Shown here: piece by piece, positions 34,277 to 41,824 of the stretch
Numbering within the stretch: position 1 is the first letter of the stretch
Layout of the letters: every line of letters begins with the position of its first letter
DNA from: Qipengyuania pacifica
GTDB lineage: Bacteria; Pseudomonadota; Alphaproteobacteria; Sphingomonadales; Sphingomonadaceae
Assembly: GCF_019857205.1 (NCBI RefSeq)
Contig: NZ_JAHWXO010000013.1
Span: 1-48,703, forward strand
DNA: 48,703 bases
Reading direction: 5' to 3'
The notes under the pieces: model-generated
The model's input: only the letters and a program-made list of their open reading frames with translations
The model's database searches: none
Told to the model about the DNA's origin: nothing
Translations under genes and position numbers: made by a program

Positions 34277-34794
34277 CCTTCGATCTCCCGGCGCTTGAGC
34301 CAGGCGCTATGACGCTCGACCGTGTAGAGGCGCGGCTGATGGCCGGCGGCGATGCGGTTATGGATGTGCCGCCAGTGATCGGGCGCGGCGTCGCAGGGAT
34401 CGACGCCGGCCGCCTCCACCGCGTCGATGGCAGCGAGCACCTGCTGGACTTTGGGCCAGCCCTCTATCTTGAGCAGGATGTCGCCGCCCGGCCGCACGAA
34501 CGGCAGCGTCGTATAGGACTCGTTCGCCGCGACCGCGCGCACCACGTCGATGCGCGAGACGATCGTGCCGAAGTCGTTCGACGCCCAGCGGACGAACGCG
34601 AAGACGGCGCCCGGACGGAAGCCGACGACGCGGGTTCGGCGTGTCAGGATGCGGTCCTGGGCGACGCGGCCGAAGCGTATCCAGTGCTCCAGCTTCTTCT
34701 CGATCCAGGTCAGCTCGACATGGGTGAGGCCGTCGCTGGCGAGCGCGCTGAACGCGCCGCCGCCGCGCACGGCCGGGGGCCGGTCGTCGATCAT
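34273..34794 (-). CDS. DUF2840 protein
   Basis: A 173-residue protein with the DUF2840 pattern (LTHVELTWIEKKLEHWIRFGRVAQDRILTRRTRVVGFRPGAVFAFVRWASNDFGT). Function unknown. It is a constant member of the repA-traF segment in Tn4371-like elements. ATG 34794 overlaps a TGA of an upstream open frame, and its stop overlaps traF. Confidence 0.88.
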   Translation of the reverse strand: MIDDRPPAVRGGGAFSALASDGLTHVELTWIEKKLEHWIRFGRVAQDRILTRRTRVVGFRPGAVFAFVRWASNDFGTIVSRIDVVRAVAANESYTTLPFVRPGGDILLKIEGWPKVQQVLAAIDAVEAAGVDPCDAAPDHWRHIHNRIAAGHQPRLYTVERHSAWLKRREIEG

Positions 34795-35069
34795 GGGAGG
34801 TCTCCGGGGATGGGGGTCGCGATGGGTGCGGTGCGAGGCCGGCGGCTCGTCCGTCGAGCGAGCGCCGAGCCCTCGAACGGGGCCGCGCTGTCCACAGCCG
34901 CGCGCGCCGTTAGCAAGAATCCGAAGGATTCTTTTCTATTAGCACCGTTAGAGGGGGGACGATTCCGCGAGGATTTCTGCGGGTTTGCGAAGCCCGCGCG
35001 TTCCCGATAGTCCGTGTCCGGCGTTCCTGATGGTCCGAATCCGGCCGTTCCCGATAGTCCGAACCTCAT
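34791..35069 (-). CDS. Possible 92-residue ORF between repA and DUF2840 (position usually held by parA)
   Basis: ATG 35069 overlaps the repA stop and the TGA at 34791 overlaps the DUF2840 start, both in ATGA form. The translated product has no P-loop or other domain, is rich in Arg, Ser and Pro, and its first 25 residues are encoded by the iteron-like repeats. As I recall the family layout, related elements have a parA gene here. This may be the rejoined edges of a deleted parA, or a spacer frame. Real protein production is doubtful. Confidence 0.3.
   Translation of the reverse strand: MRFGLSGTAGFGPSGTPDTDYRERAGFANPQKSSRNRPPSNGANRKESFGFLLTARAAVDSAAPFEGSALARRTSRRPRTAPIATPIPGDLP
34915..34933. 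repeat. Perfect 8-bp hairpin near the iterons
   Basis: AAGAATCC-GAA-GGATTCTT, followed on the plus strand by TT and an AT-rich stretch. It is the only AT-rich segment in this part of the element and lies 66 bp from the iteron-like repeats. It may belong to an origin of replication or act as a terminator. Confidence 0.45.
34999..35061. repeat. Three iteron-like direct repeats beside repA
   Basis: Three 16-bp units, CGTTCCCGATAGTCCG, start at 34999, 35022 and 35046, that is 23 and 24 bp apart. The first and third are identical; the second has two changes. They end 5 bp from the repA stop. Evenly phased repeats next to a replication initiator gene are typical binding sites for the initiator. 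Confidence 0.65.
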
Positions 35070-35959
35070 GGCCAGTTCTCCACAGGCTTGAGGCCGACGC
35101 GGCGCATGGCGGCGTCGAGTGGATCGACGGGGATCGGAGCGAAGTTCAGCCGGTCGCGGCCGAGCGCGTGTTCGAGCGTGAGGACGTAGCCGGGGAGCGG
35201 TTGGCGGGCGACGATGGCGCGCAGCTCGAACGCGAAACGGCGGAGCGGCGAGAGCACGCCGGATTTGACGTGAAGGTGCGGAACGTCGAAGCTCCAGCCG
35301 CCTTCCTGCCGGCCGCCATGCTTGCGCACGATCCGGTAGAGCCAGCGTTCGAGCCCGCCGGTCAGGTCGAAATAAGAGCGGTCGATCGTCAGCACGAGCG
35401 CGCGATCGAGCACGCCGGCATAGAACCAGTCGGGCAGGATCAGCTCGATGCCGAGCGCCCGGCCTTTGCCGTCCGCCAGCTCGCGCCACTCGTTGATCCA
35501 CGAGAAGCGATGGCGGCGGCGCTGATGCTGCTGCCGGATCGAGGTGGCGACGGTGGTGGATTGCAGCCGGTCGAGCGCAGCCTTCAGGCGCTCGTAGCTG
35601 GCCTTGCCGGTCCCGCGCCGCGTGAACGCCAGAATCTCGTGCGGCGTCGTCACCATGAGGCGCGAGGTCAGCCGCCCGGCGTCACGCGCCTCGATGAGCT
35701 GGCTCGCCGCCCAGATCAGCACGTCGGCGTCCCAAATAGTCGCCATGCCATGCTCGGGCACGGCCTCGACCGAGATCCATGTCCCGCCCATGCGGAAGTC
35801 GATGGGTGTGACGCGCCTGGTCTTGGCGAGGCTGAAGAACGGCCAGGCCATCAAATCCTGCGCGTCCCGCGGCGCAAGATCGCCGGGCACGGAACGGAAC
35901 AGCTCTAGCTGCGTCCGCTCGACGCTGGACCGGCTGGAATGGGAGGGTGCGGTGCGCAT
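35066..35959 (-). CDS. repA: RepA-type replication initiator
   Basis: A 297-residue plasmid-type initiator. Diagnostic regions are QLELFRSVPGDLAPRDAQDLMAWPFFSLAKTRR, TWISVEAVPEHGMATIWDADVLIWAASQL and the winged-helix part around RFSWINEWRELADGKGRALGIELILPDWFY. In Tn4371-like elements it is thought to let the excised circle replicate. ATG 35959 is chosen as it begins shortly before the conserved region and 7 bp after the small HTH gene. Iteron-like repeats lie just behind its stop. Confidence 0.88.
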   Translation of the reverse strand: MRTAPSHSSRSSVERTQLELFRSVPGDLAPRDAQDLMAWPFFSLAKTRRVTPIDFRMGGTWISVEAVPEHGMATIWDADVLIWAASQLIEARDAGRLTSRLMVTTPHEILAFTRRGTGKASYERLKAALDRLQSTTVATSIRQQHQRRRHRFSWINEWRELADGKGRALGIELILPDWFYAGVLDRALVLTIDRSYFDLTGGLERWLYRIVRKHGGRQEGGWSFDVPHLHVKSGVLSPLRRFAFELRAIVARQPLPGYVLTLEHALGRDRLNFAPIPVDPLDAAMRRVGLKPVENWP

Positions 35960-35966
35960 GTGACGA

Positions 35967-36233
35967 TCAGCGGCGCACGCAATCGCTGGGCAGGCGCTTG
36001 GCCGGATGAACCACGCCATTGCCGGGATCGGAAGTCGAGCGGCGCGTGCCTAGCGCAGCCCAGGCGTCAAGGTCGTCGATCGCATAGACGATCCGGCCGC
36101 CGAGCCTGCGGAACACCGGGCCGGTGCCGAAACAGCGATGCTTTTCCAGCGTCCGGGCCGACAAACCGAGATGGATCGCCGCATCGGGCGTCTTGAGATA
36201 GCGTGGCGTGGCAGCGGCAACAGGCTCGGCCAT
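35967..36233 (-). CDS. Small AlpA/MerR-like helix-turn-helix protein
   Basis: An 88-residue DNA-binding protein. The winged helix-turn-helix (YLKTPDAAIHLGLSARTLEKHRCFGTGPVFRRLGGRIVYAIDDLDAWAA) fills residues ~12-62. Such proteins are common as excisionases or as regulators of rep and int genes on integrative elements. It is 7 bp upstream of repA and probably co-transcribed, so control of RepA or of excision is plausible. Its leader (36234-36353) holds a short hairpin, GGTGG-TTTCG-CCACC, and a good ribosome site (AGGAGG). Confidence 0.85.
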   Translation of the reverse strand: MAEPVAAATPRYLKTPDAAIHLGLSARTLEKHRCFGTGPVFRRLGGRIVYAIDDLDAWAALGTRRSTSDPGNGVVHPAKRLPSDCVRR

Positions 36234-36353
36234 GATGATCCTCCTGATGATGGCCGGCCCCCGAAAAGTGGGACCGGCGGACAGGAGGCGATGGTGGCGA
36301 AACCACCCCCGGCCGAAGAAGGGACGCCGGCAAGGGGGTCGGAAATGTCCCCC

Positions 36354-37130
36354 TCAGCCGCCGCGCAGCAGCCGGATGTAGCCGCCGTCGCGCAGCTCGA
36401 CGGCCTCGGCGATCCATCGGTTGATGCGCTTGCGCTCGCGGCTGTCGGCCCATTCGGCGGCGCTGTAGTCGCGCACGTCATCGTCGATGAGCGCGGCGGC
36501 CAGCTCGCGGCGGGTGGCGCCAGCACGGTGGCCGTCGAGCACTTGCAGGAGGGTGAGAAGGTGCCTGCGCCGGTAGGGCGGCGGGCGCAGCGCCGGCGGG
36601 CCTGCCGCCATGCCGTTCAGGCGGCGGCACAGGCGCTCGGCGGATGCGAGGCGCGCGAAGGGATCGGGGCCGATCGGCAGCATCACGGCCATTGGTCCCT
36701 GGCACGAGCCGCACATGCACAGATGCTCGTCGCCATCGCTGTCGGCGAGAATGACGTGCAGGAAGTCGCCGATCCTGATCCGCGCGCGAACGTCGCCCAG
36801 CGCCTTCATGTCGAGACATTCGGCGCCGATACCGGCGCGCGCGGGCGCCAGGACGATACTGGCCGGCGACAGGTCGGGTTGCGCGACCGCGAGCCTGGGA
36901 TCGAAGGCGGAAGCTGGCGCGGCGTGGAAACTGACGCCCCAGCGCCGCACCAGGGCGGCGGTCGCCTCGTCGGCGGTGATCGCGCCGCGCTTCACGCGGC
37001 CGAGCGCACGGTAATAGTCGGCGCGATAGCGGGGGTTGCGGCGGAGATAGCCGATGGCGATGTCGGAATAAGCAAGCGCGTCGTTCCCGGCCTCGTCCGG
37101 GGGCGCGCGCCAGTCCTTCTCAGGCGGCAT
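36354..37130 (-). CDS. DUF2285-type transcriptional regulator
   Basis: A 258-residue protein. The N-terminus has the DUF6499-like motif DWRAPP...AYSDIAIGYLRRNPRYRADY. The C-terminal part (~150-258) is a DUF2285 domain with a basic, helical region (LLTLLQVLDGHRAGATRRELAAALIDDDV...WADSRERKRINRWIAEAVELRDGGYIRLLRGG) that looks like a winged helix. It is a probable DNA-binding regulator found in the same place in related elements; its targets are unknown. ATG 37130 is used; an in-frame start 6 codons earlier is less likely. Confidence 0.82.
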   Translation of the reverse strand: MPPEKDWRAPPDEAGNDALAYSDIAIGYLRRNPRYRADYYRALGRVKRGAITADEATAALVRRWGVSFHAAPASAFDPRLAVAQPDLSPASIVLAPARAGIGAECLDMKALGDVRARIRIGDFLHVILADSDGDEHLCMCGSCQGPMAVMLPIGPDPFARLASAERLCRRLNGMAAGPPALRPPPYRRRHLLTLLQVLDGHRAGATRRELAAALIDDDVRDYSAAEWADSRERKRINRWIAEAVELRDGGYIRLLRGG

Positions 37131-37290
37131 CGAAATCCTCCCAAGCATGGCCCTCTGCGGAGCGCGTCAGGAGATGTTCTCAAGCCCGAGACTGTGGAGA
37201 AGCCCTGCCGAGCGGGCCGGCGCATAGCGGATTCAAGTCAGCGTTCTGGATGGTTTTCCCGCGCGGTCGCGGGGTCGCCGGGATCGGCTT

Positions 37291-37554
37291 CTACGACCCG
37301 GACGGACGCAGGAAATGACGGTAGCCGGTCTCGGTCATCCATCGGGCGCGGGCGAGATGGGAGTCATAGACCATGCGCGCGCGTTCCGGCTCGGCCGCCG
37401 GGTCGATCCCGAAGATGATCCAGACGGCCTCGCGCCAGTCGGCGTTTTCAGCCGCCGCATCGAGCAAGCGCCAATAGGTTTGATGGTGGCGCTCGTCATA
37501 GTCGGTGACATGCGGCGCGTCGGGCGCGCGATCCTCGAAAGCGCCTATCGCCAT
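37291..37554 (-). CDS. Conserved ICE-associated hypothetical protein
   Basis: An 87-residue acidic protein rich in aromatic residues (VTDYDERHHQTYWRLLDAAAENADWREAVWIIFGIDPAAEPERARMVYDSHLARARWM). The look is that of small proteins paired with DUF2285 regulators on this kind of element. No function can be given. The start at ATG 37554 follows a cysteine-containing stretch that is open but unlike the family. Confidence 0.7.
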   Translation of the reverse strand: MAIGAFEDRAPDAPHVTDYDERHHQTYWRLLDAAAENADWREAVWIIFGIDPAAEPERARMVYDSHLARARWMTETGYRHFLRPSGS

Positions 37555-37693
37555 CGCCTCGTCCCGTCTGCAACTATTGCTTCCTGCACGCGCCGATTTA
37601 CGGAACATACACCATAATGGAGGGAAGTAATCATACCATGCTCGCTATGACGCCATGATGACGACAGGATAATCCGGCGAGCGTGACGGCGTG

Positions 37694-37945
37694 TTACTTT
37701 CGCGATTCGCCCTGAGCATTGCTCACCAGCAGCACGCCCTGGCCCCGATCCGAATCGAGAAACACGATCCCCGCCGCCTCCAGCGCCTTGGCCACCTGAT
37801 GCCGGGTATCCTCGCGCACAGGCAGTTCGTTCTCTGATTCGAGCCGCTTGAGCGCGGTCAGAGCAACAAGGGCCTCGTCTGCAAGCATCTCCTGCGTCCA
37901 ACCAAGAAGTGCGCGAGCGGCCCGCACCTGGCGGGAAGTGATCAT
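37694..37945 (-). CDS. XRE-family helix-turn-helix regulator
   Basis: An 83-residue Cro/C1-type repressor with the helix-turn-helix MITSRQVRAARALLGWTQEMLADEALVALTALKRLESE (residues 1-38) and a short C-terminal domain (RHQVAKALEAAGIVFLDSDRGQGVLL), typical of small regulators on integrative elements. A perfect 17-bp palindrome overlapping a TATAAT box lies 42 bp upstream of the start, so autorepression is very likely. It may be the lysogeny-like switch of the element. Confidence 0.88.
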   Translation of the reverse strand: MITSRQVRAARALLGWTQEMLADEALVALTALKRLESENELPVREDTRHQVAKALEAAGIVFLDSDRGQGVLLVSNAQGESRK

Positions 37946-37986
37946 GCACGATCACCTCCACAACCCACGCGCCATTCGCCATGAAA

Positions 37987-38003
37987 ACGACTATTATAGT
38001 CGT
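37987..38003 (-). promoter_or_regulatory. 17-bp palindromic operator over the XRE promoter
   Basis: ACGACTAT-T-ATAGTCGT is a perfect palindrome. On the minus strand it contains TATAAT, the likely -10 box of the XRE gene. A second TATAAT lies at 38009-38014 on the plus strand just outside the palindrome. Confidence 0.75.
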
Positions 38004-38033
38004 CTTGGTATAATGGGAATAGGCTAACGGCGA

Positions 38034-38095
38034 GCCGGGCGTTCGCCCGGCGAGCCCGCCCTGCGGCCGCGCGGACCATCGGGACGCGCGGCCGC
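38034..38095 (-). terminator. Tandem GC hairpins downstream of the DUF932 gene
   Basis: GCCGGGCG-TT-CGCCCGGC (38034-38051) is followed by an 11-bp stem, GCGGCCGCGCG/CGCGCGGCCGC (38063-38095). A similar pair occurs downstream of the parB-like gene (42140-42210). Neither has a T-run. They may be strong RNA 3' ends or transcription barriers. Confidence 0.5.
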
Positions 38096-38186
38096 CGCCG
38101 ATCCGAGGGAACGGATCGGCGGCGTCATGCGGGCGATGGGAAGGGAAACCGCAGGGCCGGACGGTCCAGCCCTGCGGCAATGGGGT

Positions 38187-39032
38187 TCAACCCGTCTTGA
38201 GGCGCTGCATCCCCTCGGCCAGCGTCCAGAGCGCGCGATTGAGCGTCACGTTCTGGTCGATGCCGTTGATCGGACGCGAACGGCTGCGGCGGATACGGCC
38301 CTCGGCGTTGCGCTTGCGGCCATGCAATCCGCCCCGAATGACGTTCTCCTGTATCACGTTGAACGTGGTCCACAGGCTATCGCCCCGATCCTCGTAGCGG
38401 CGTGGCTCGATGATCTGCTCGGGGGTGAGCGGGCTTTCGTCGTCGCCGTAGCGGGCGACAAGGCTGACCTCGCCTAGCAAGCGCTGCTCATCCTCGGAAA
38501 GCCGAACCTCCTTCATCGTCTCGCTGGCGTCGATCAGCCGGGGGAAGTCTTCGGCCACGGTGTAAACGCCCTCGATGATGTCATGCTGGATATTGCCCTT
38601 GTGCGGCACGCGGACCTCCTCGAACCGCTCGCCTGCGATCATGGAATTGGTGCAGACGAAACGCAGCATCCCGGCGAACATCTGATAGGCGCTGGTCCCG
38701 TCATGGCTGTTGACGATGATGACCTCGGCGGCCTCCGGCTTGCCGATGCCGTCATCCCGGCGCAGGCGCAGCATGTGCTTGGCGTGGCCGTGGCGGCTGC
38801 CGTCGCGGGGGACAGACTGCACCGCGAAGAACGGGAACCATCCTTCTCGGCGCAACCCCTCCACTATGTCGATGGTGGGGACATAGACATACCGCTCGGA
38901 ACGGCTGTCGTGCGCCTCGCGGGCGAAGATGGACGGGACGTGGCGATACAGCGCCTCGTTGTCGAGCGCCTCATAGCCGCCGATCTGATGGCTGTTGCGG
39001 CCGAACCGGGTAGCAAGGTGATGGATGCTCAT
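38187..39032 (-). CDS. DUF932 protein
   Basis: A 281-residue DUF932 protein (phage/plasmid-like family), recognised from SIHHLATRFGRNSHQIGGYEALDNEALYRHVPSIFAREAHDSRSERYVYVPT and the central NSHDGTSAYQMFAGMLRFVCTNSMI. Members are widespread on conjugative elements and phages. A role in helping incoming DNA survive has been suggested, but none is established. The start ATG 39032 has a clear AGGAAAG ribosome site. The mRNA leader is long and structured (39033-39335). Confidence 0.88.
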   Translation of the reverse strand: MSIHHLATRFGRNSHQIGGYEALDNEALYRHVPSIFAREAHDSRSERYVYVPTIDIVEGLRREGWFPFFAVQSVPRDGSRHGHAKHMLRLRRDDGIGKPEAAEVIIVNSHDGTSAYQMFAGMLRFVCTNSMIAGERFEEVRVPHKGNIQHDIIEGVYTVAEDFPRLIDASETMKEVRLSEDEQRLLGEVSLVARYGDDESPLTPEQIIEPRRYEDRGDSLWTTFNVIQENVIRGGLHGRKRNAEGRIRRSRSRPINGIDQNVTLNRALWTLAEGMQRLKTG

Positions 39033-39335
39033 AGGTCTTTCCTTCCTTGGGTCTGGGTTTCCGCGCAGCGGGAAGCGCCGCGCTGAAACCCTGCCCGGCG
39101 GCGAGCCAGGGGTAGCAAAGGGCAAGGGCGGCCGGGGCGGAGGGGGATCACCCGGCCTGCACAAGCGACGCGCGGAAGGCTGGGGATACCGCCCCGGACG
39201 GTTCCACTTACCTTGCCCGGCGCGAGGGCAACGCCCTTAGCAACCCCGCGCCGCGTCTGCGGCGCACAAGGATTCTCGCTCCTTGCGCTCGGGGTTGTGA
39301 TGGCGTGGAGACATCTCGCCAGCTAAGACTAGCCT
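39033..39335 (-). other. Gene-free leader region of DUF932 with a three-way-junction fold
   Basis: A 303-bp GC-rich stretch without a credible gene. At 39241-39297 an outer 8-bp stem CAACCCCG/CGGGGTTG encloses two hairpins: GCGCCGC-GTCT-GCGGCGC (39248-39265) and CAAGGA-N7-TCCTTG (39267-39285). These pairings are perfect and can form together as a three-way junction, sharing only one base at 39248. It could be a structured RNA leader, a small RNA, or a single-strand DNA structure used during transfer. Confidence 0.5.
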
Positions 39336-40088
39336 ATGGTGGCAACGGATCTTCTGGACGATGCGCAATTGCTGTTCGAGCGTGCCCAGACGCACAAGCG
39401 AGAGCTTGGCGGTCTCCTAGGTGCCGGTCCCGGCCTCCTGTGGAACATCGGACGCTCAATCTCGGCCGATGGCCAACATCGCGCCGAGCTGAGGATCGAC
39501 CGGGGCGCACAGCGCCGGGCCAAGCCGATCCTGGCTGATGTTGCCAACAATCTCGTTCACGCGCTCGACCATGTTACGGCTGCGGCGCGTAAATCTGCTG
39601 GTCTCCCCAACCCGAGGAACCTTTATTTCCCGATCGAGCGCGACGACGACGATTATGCCAAGGCCATCGAAAAGAAGGTCGCAATTCACATCGACCAGCC
39701 TTGGATCGACATCTTCGCTGCCGCACGCGAGGCGCACCGCCCCTATCTCCATTATCTCCAATTGGTTCGGATTCTTTCGCGCGAGTCGAAGCATTGGGAA
39801 CTGATCGCCGGGACCGCCGGAGCGCTCGCCGTTCAATGGTTCCCGCCTGGATCGCAACAGCACCGGATCGTAGAGATGCCAGCAGATCATTTTTCCGCGA
39901 ACGACAGCTACACGATCTGGGAGGCCCCCGAGCCCTTTCCAAACGTCGGAGTCCAAATCCTCACGAACTACCGCGTAGCTGGCGAGGACATTGAGGAAGT
40001 ATCGCTGGAGTCGGTATTGGCGACCAGCTTCACCTTCGTGGCCGGCGTGATCGCTGCAAGTCGAGAGCATCTGGCGGCCCTTTCCTAA
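39336..40088 (+). CDS. Hypothetical protein, unrecognised cargo
   Basis: A 250-residue soluble protein on the opposite strand from its neighbours. The N-terminal ~100 residues look helical or coiled-coil (LLDDAQLLFERAQTHKRELGGLL...ILADVANNLVHALDHVTAAAR). The rest is mixed, with ending DHFSANDSYTIWEAPEPFPNVGVQILTNYRVAGEDIEEVSLESVLATSFTFVAGVI. I see no membrane segment or signal peptide and recognise no domain. Its composition is less GC-rich than the flanks and it sits between two core genes (DUF932 and DUF736), so it is probably acquired cargo. The ATG at 39336 has no clear ribosome site. Confidence 0.75.
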   Translation: MVATDLLDDAQLLFERAQTHKRELGGLLGAGPGLLWNIGRSISADGQHRAELRIDRGAQRRAKPILADVANNLVHALDHVTAAARKSAGLPNPRNLYFPIERDDDDYAKAIEKKVAIHIDQPWIDIFAAAREAHRPYLHYLQLVRILSRESKHWELIAGTAGALAVQWFPPGSQQHRIVEMPADHFSANDSYTIWEAPEPFPNVGVQILTNYRVAGEDIEEVSLESVLATSFTFVAGVIAASREHLAALS

Positions 40089-40142
40089 GAAGCTGGAAGG
40101 AAAGAGAGCGCCCCGCCCATTTCGGGCGGGGCGCGGAGCCGG

Positions 40143-40445
40143 TCAGCTTGCGAGCAGCTCGTATTCGCCGGCCACCGTCTCGGACTCGAAAAGCCGGAGA
40201 TAGACCGGCTGAGCAACGACGGGATTGAGCTTGAACGAGATGTAGTCGCGCTTCTCCTTGCTGGTTTTCCGCCAGGCGGCGCCGAACTCGATCCGCTCGT
40301 CGTCGGCTGCGACGATGCGGAAGTGTGGGGCCTTCTCGTTGTCCTGGCCCTCGATCGGGAGGAGCACGACCTGTTCGCGCTTGCCGAAGAACCGGATTTC
40401 GCCGGAGAAGCCGTGGTCGGTGGTAGTGAAGTTTCCGCAGATCAT
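40143..40445 (-). CDS. DUF736 protein (second copy)
   Basis: A 100-residue DUF736 protein: ICGNFTTTDHGFSGEIRFFGKREQVVLLPI, PHFRIVAADDERIEFGAAWRKTSKEKRDYISFKLNPVVAQPVYLRLFE. It is clearly diverged from the copy at 33385, so not a recent duplication. Function unknown. Preceded by AGAAAGGA, a good ribosome site. Upstream of it lies nearly 700 bp without a recognisable gene. Confidence 0.9.
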   Translation of the reverse strand: MICGNFTTTDHGFSGEIRFFGKREQVVLLPIEGQDNEKAPHFRIVAADDERIEFGAAWRKTSKEKRDYISFKLNPVVAQPVYLRLFESETVAGEYELLAS

Positions 40446-41139
40446 AACGTCAGTCCTTTCTTGCCTCGGAACCGCGCCTGTCGCGGCCTCGATGGCTGTC
40501 GATCGGACGGGGGACGACCGGCCCGCACCCGCAGGGCGGAACGGAGTGGCTGGCGGCGGCGGGCGGTTTTTTTGCTTTCGCGATGCAAAGCCGGCATGGC
40601 CGGCGGCGGAAAAAAATCGCCCGGCGCCGTTGCGGGAAGACGGGCGGGCTTCGGCCAGACAAGCCTTTCGAGAGGCCGCGTGGCGGCGGCGACGTGCAAG
40701 ATCATGGCGCTGACGGGATGTTCTGCGGCAGCTTTGCCGCCGCCGGCCGTGGCGGCGCCGGCGATGGTCTGGTGCCCGAGGCAGGCGTGATGGGCGGGTT
40801 TCGCGCGGGCGAGGTGCAGGGCGACGTGGCGCCGGCTTTCGCGTTGTTGCGGTCGATGCAGCGGAGCGCGGCGGCGTCTGGCGGAAAACCAGCGGGAGGG
40901 GCGCGGCCTACGTTTCAGACAGGCTCAGGCCCGGTCGATGCGATGCCGGCCTGGCGCCGGATTCGGGGCCGGGACTGCTGGCGAATATGGGTTGACCGCG
41001 CTGGTCGGCGCAGCGTCTCGCCCGGAATGGGCGGGGCGCTCCCTTCCCCGCCATCCGACTATGGCGACACTTCACATTGCATGATGTTCGTCCTTTGTTC
41101 CATACTGCACCTTTCCGAATCGAGATCGAGGAACGGCGT
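40446..41139. other. 694-bp GC-rich stretch without a recognised gene
   Basis: Probably the leader of the DUF736 gene on the minus strand plus the promoter of the gene at 41140. Open frames here are low-complexity (Arg, Gly, Ala) and resemble no protein I know. Visible structure: CCGGC-ATGG-CCGG-type hairpins near 40592-40610, and a seven-T run next to GCTTT...AAAGC (40564-40590). No tRNA or repeat array is seen. Confidence 0.5.
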
Positions 41140-41475
41140 ATGAGCGTGATGATCCGCGGCCAGGGCCGCACGAGATTGAAGGTCATGGGCGATGTGGAAG
41201 CCGATCTGGCGGTTCCGGCCGACAGCGCCGGGCGCTGCTGGCTTAGCTTCTCGGACGGGACACTGATCGAAGCGGCCTATGGCGAGGATGATGATTGCCG
41301 GTTCGCTGTCAGCGAGGAAGGCGCCGGGATCGTGCGGATTCAGCGCGACGGCGACAGCGATGTGCTGCGGCTCGACTGGAGCGTGGAATGGGTGACGGTG
41401 GCCGCGCCCGGCAATGCGGCGCGTGCGATGGCGCACGGCGAGCCCATGCCGGAGTTGCCCGGCCTGTTCGCGTAA
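41140..41475 (+). CDS. Hypothetical protein upstream of parDE
   Basis: A 111-residue soluble, mostly beta-looking protein (MSVMIRGQGRTRLKVMGDVEADLAVPADSAGRCWLSFSDGTLIEAAYGEDDDCRFAVSEEGAGIVRIQR...LDWSVEWVTVA). I do not recognise a family. ATG 41140 has GAGGAA 7 nt upstream and is preferred over the open frame from 41077. It precedes the ParDE pair on the same strand but has its own spacing, with a separate promoter before parD. Confidence 0.65.
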   Translation: MSVMIRGQGRTRLKVMGDVEADLAVPADSAGRCWLSFSDGTLIEAAYGEDDDCRFAVSEEGAGIVRIQRDGDSDVLRLDWSVEWVTVAAPGNAARAMAHGEPMPELPGLFA

Positions 41476-41492
41476 GGCTGCGGCGAGCAACC

Positions 41493-41524
41493 TTGAAGAT
41501 TCGGACGAATAGGATTAAATCCTA
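41493..41524 (+). promoter_or_regulatory. parDE promoter with palindromic operator
   Basis: TTGAAG (41493-41498) and TTAAAT (41515-41520), about 16 bp apart, overlap the inverted repeat TAGGATT-A-AATCCTA (41510-41524). Ribbon-helix-helix antitoxins bind such palindromes, so autoregulation by ParD with ParE is expected. Confidence 0.6.
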
Positions 41525-41543
41525 CCCGTAAGGAGTGCTATCC

Positions 41544-41822
41544 ATGCGGACGACTCAACAGTTCAGCGTAACGCTGCCGAACGACATGGCGGCGCAGGTC
41601 CGTGCCAAGGTGGCGTCGGGCGAGTATGCCAGCGAAAGCGAAGTGATCCGCGACGGGCTGCGCGCGCTCCAGGCGCGCGACCGGGCCGTCGAGCAATGGC
41701 TGCGCAATGAGGTCGTCCCCGCTTATGACGCCTACAAGGCCGATCCCTCGCGCGGCATTCCGCTCGACGACGTGCGGGCCGGTCTGGCCGAGCGACACAA
41801 GCGAGCCGTCAAGCGCGGCTGA
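41544..41822 (+). CDS. parD: ParD-family antitoxin
   Basis: A 92-residue antitoxin. The N-terminal ribbon-helix-helix (TTQQFSVTLPNDMAAQVRAKVASGEYASESEVIRDGLRAL, residues ~3-42) binds DNA. The C-terminal helices (VEQWLRNEVVPAYDAYKADPSRGIPLDDVRAGL) wrap and neutralise ParE. ATG 41544 is 8 nt behind AGGAG; the earlier in-frame GTG lies within that ribosome site. Two bases separate it from parE. Confidence 0.93.
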   Translation: MRTTQQFSVTLPNDMAAQVRAKVASGEYASESEVIRDGLRALQARDRAVEQWLRNEVVPAYDAYKADPSRGIPLDDVRAGLAERHKRAVKRG

Positions 41823-41824
41823 AC

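Noticed and set aside
35066..35080. DnaA-box-like TTCTCCACA at the end of repA
   Set aside because: One mismatch to the consensus, a single copy and inside coding sequence; not enough to call an origin.
40583..41143. 186-codon plus-strand frame in the unexplained stretch
   Set aside because: Low-complexity Arg/Gly/Ala composition, no ribosome site, and it overlaps the well-supported start at 41140.
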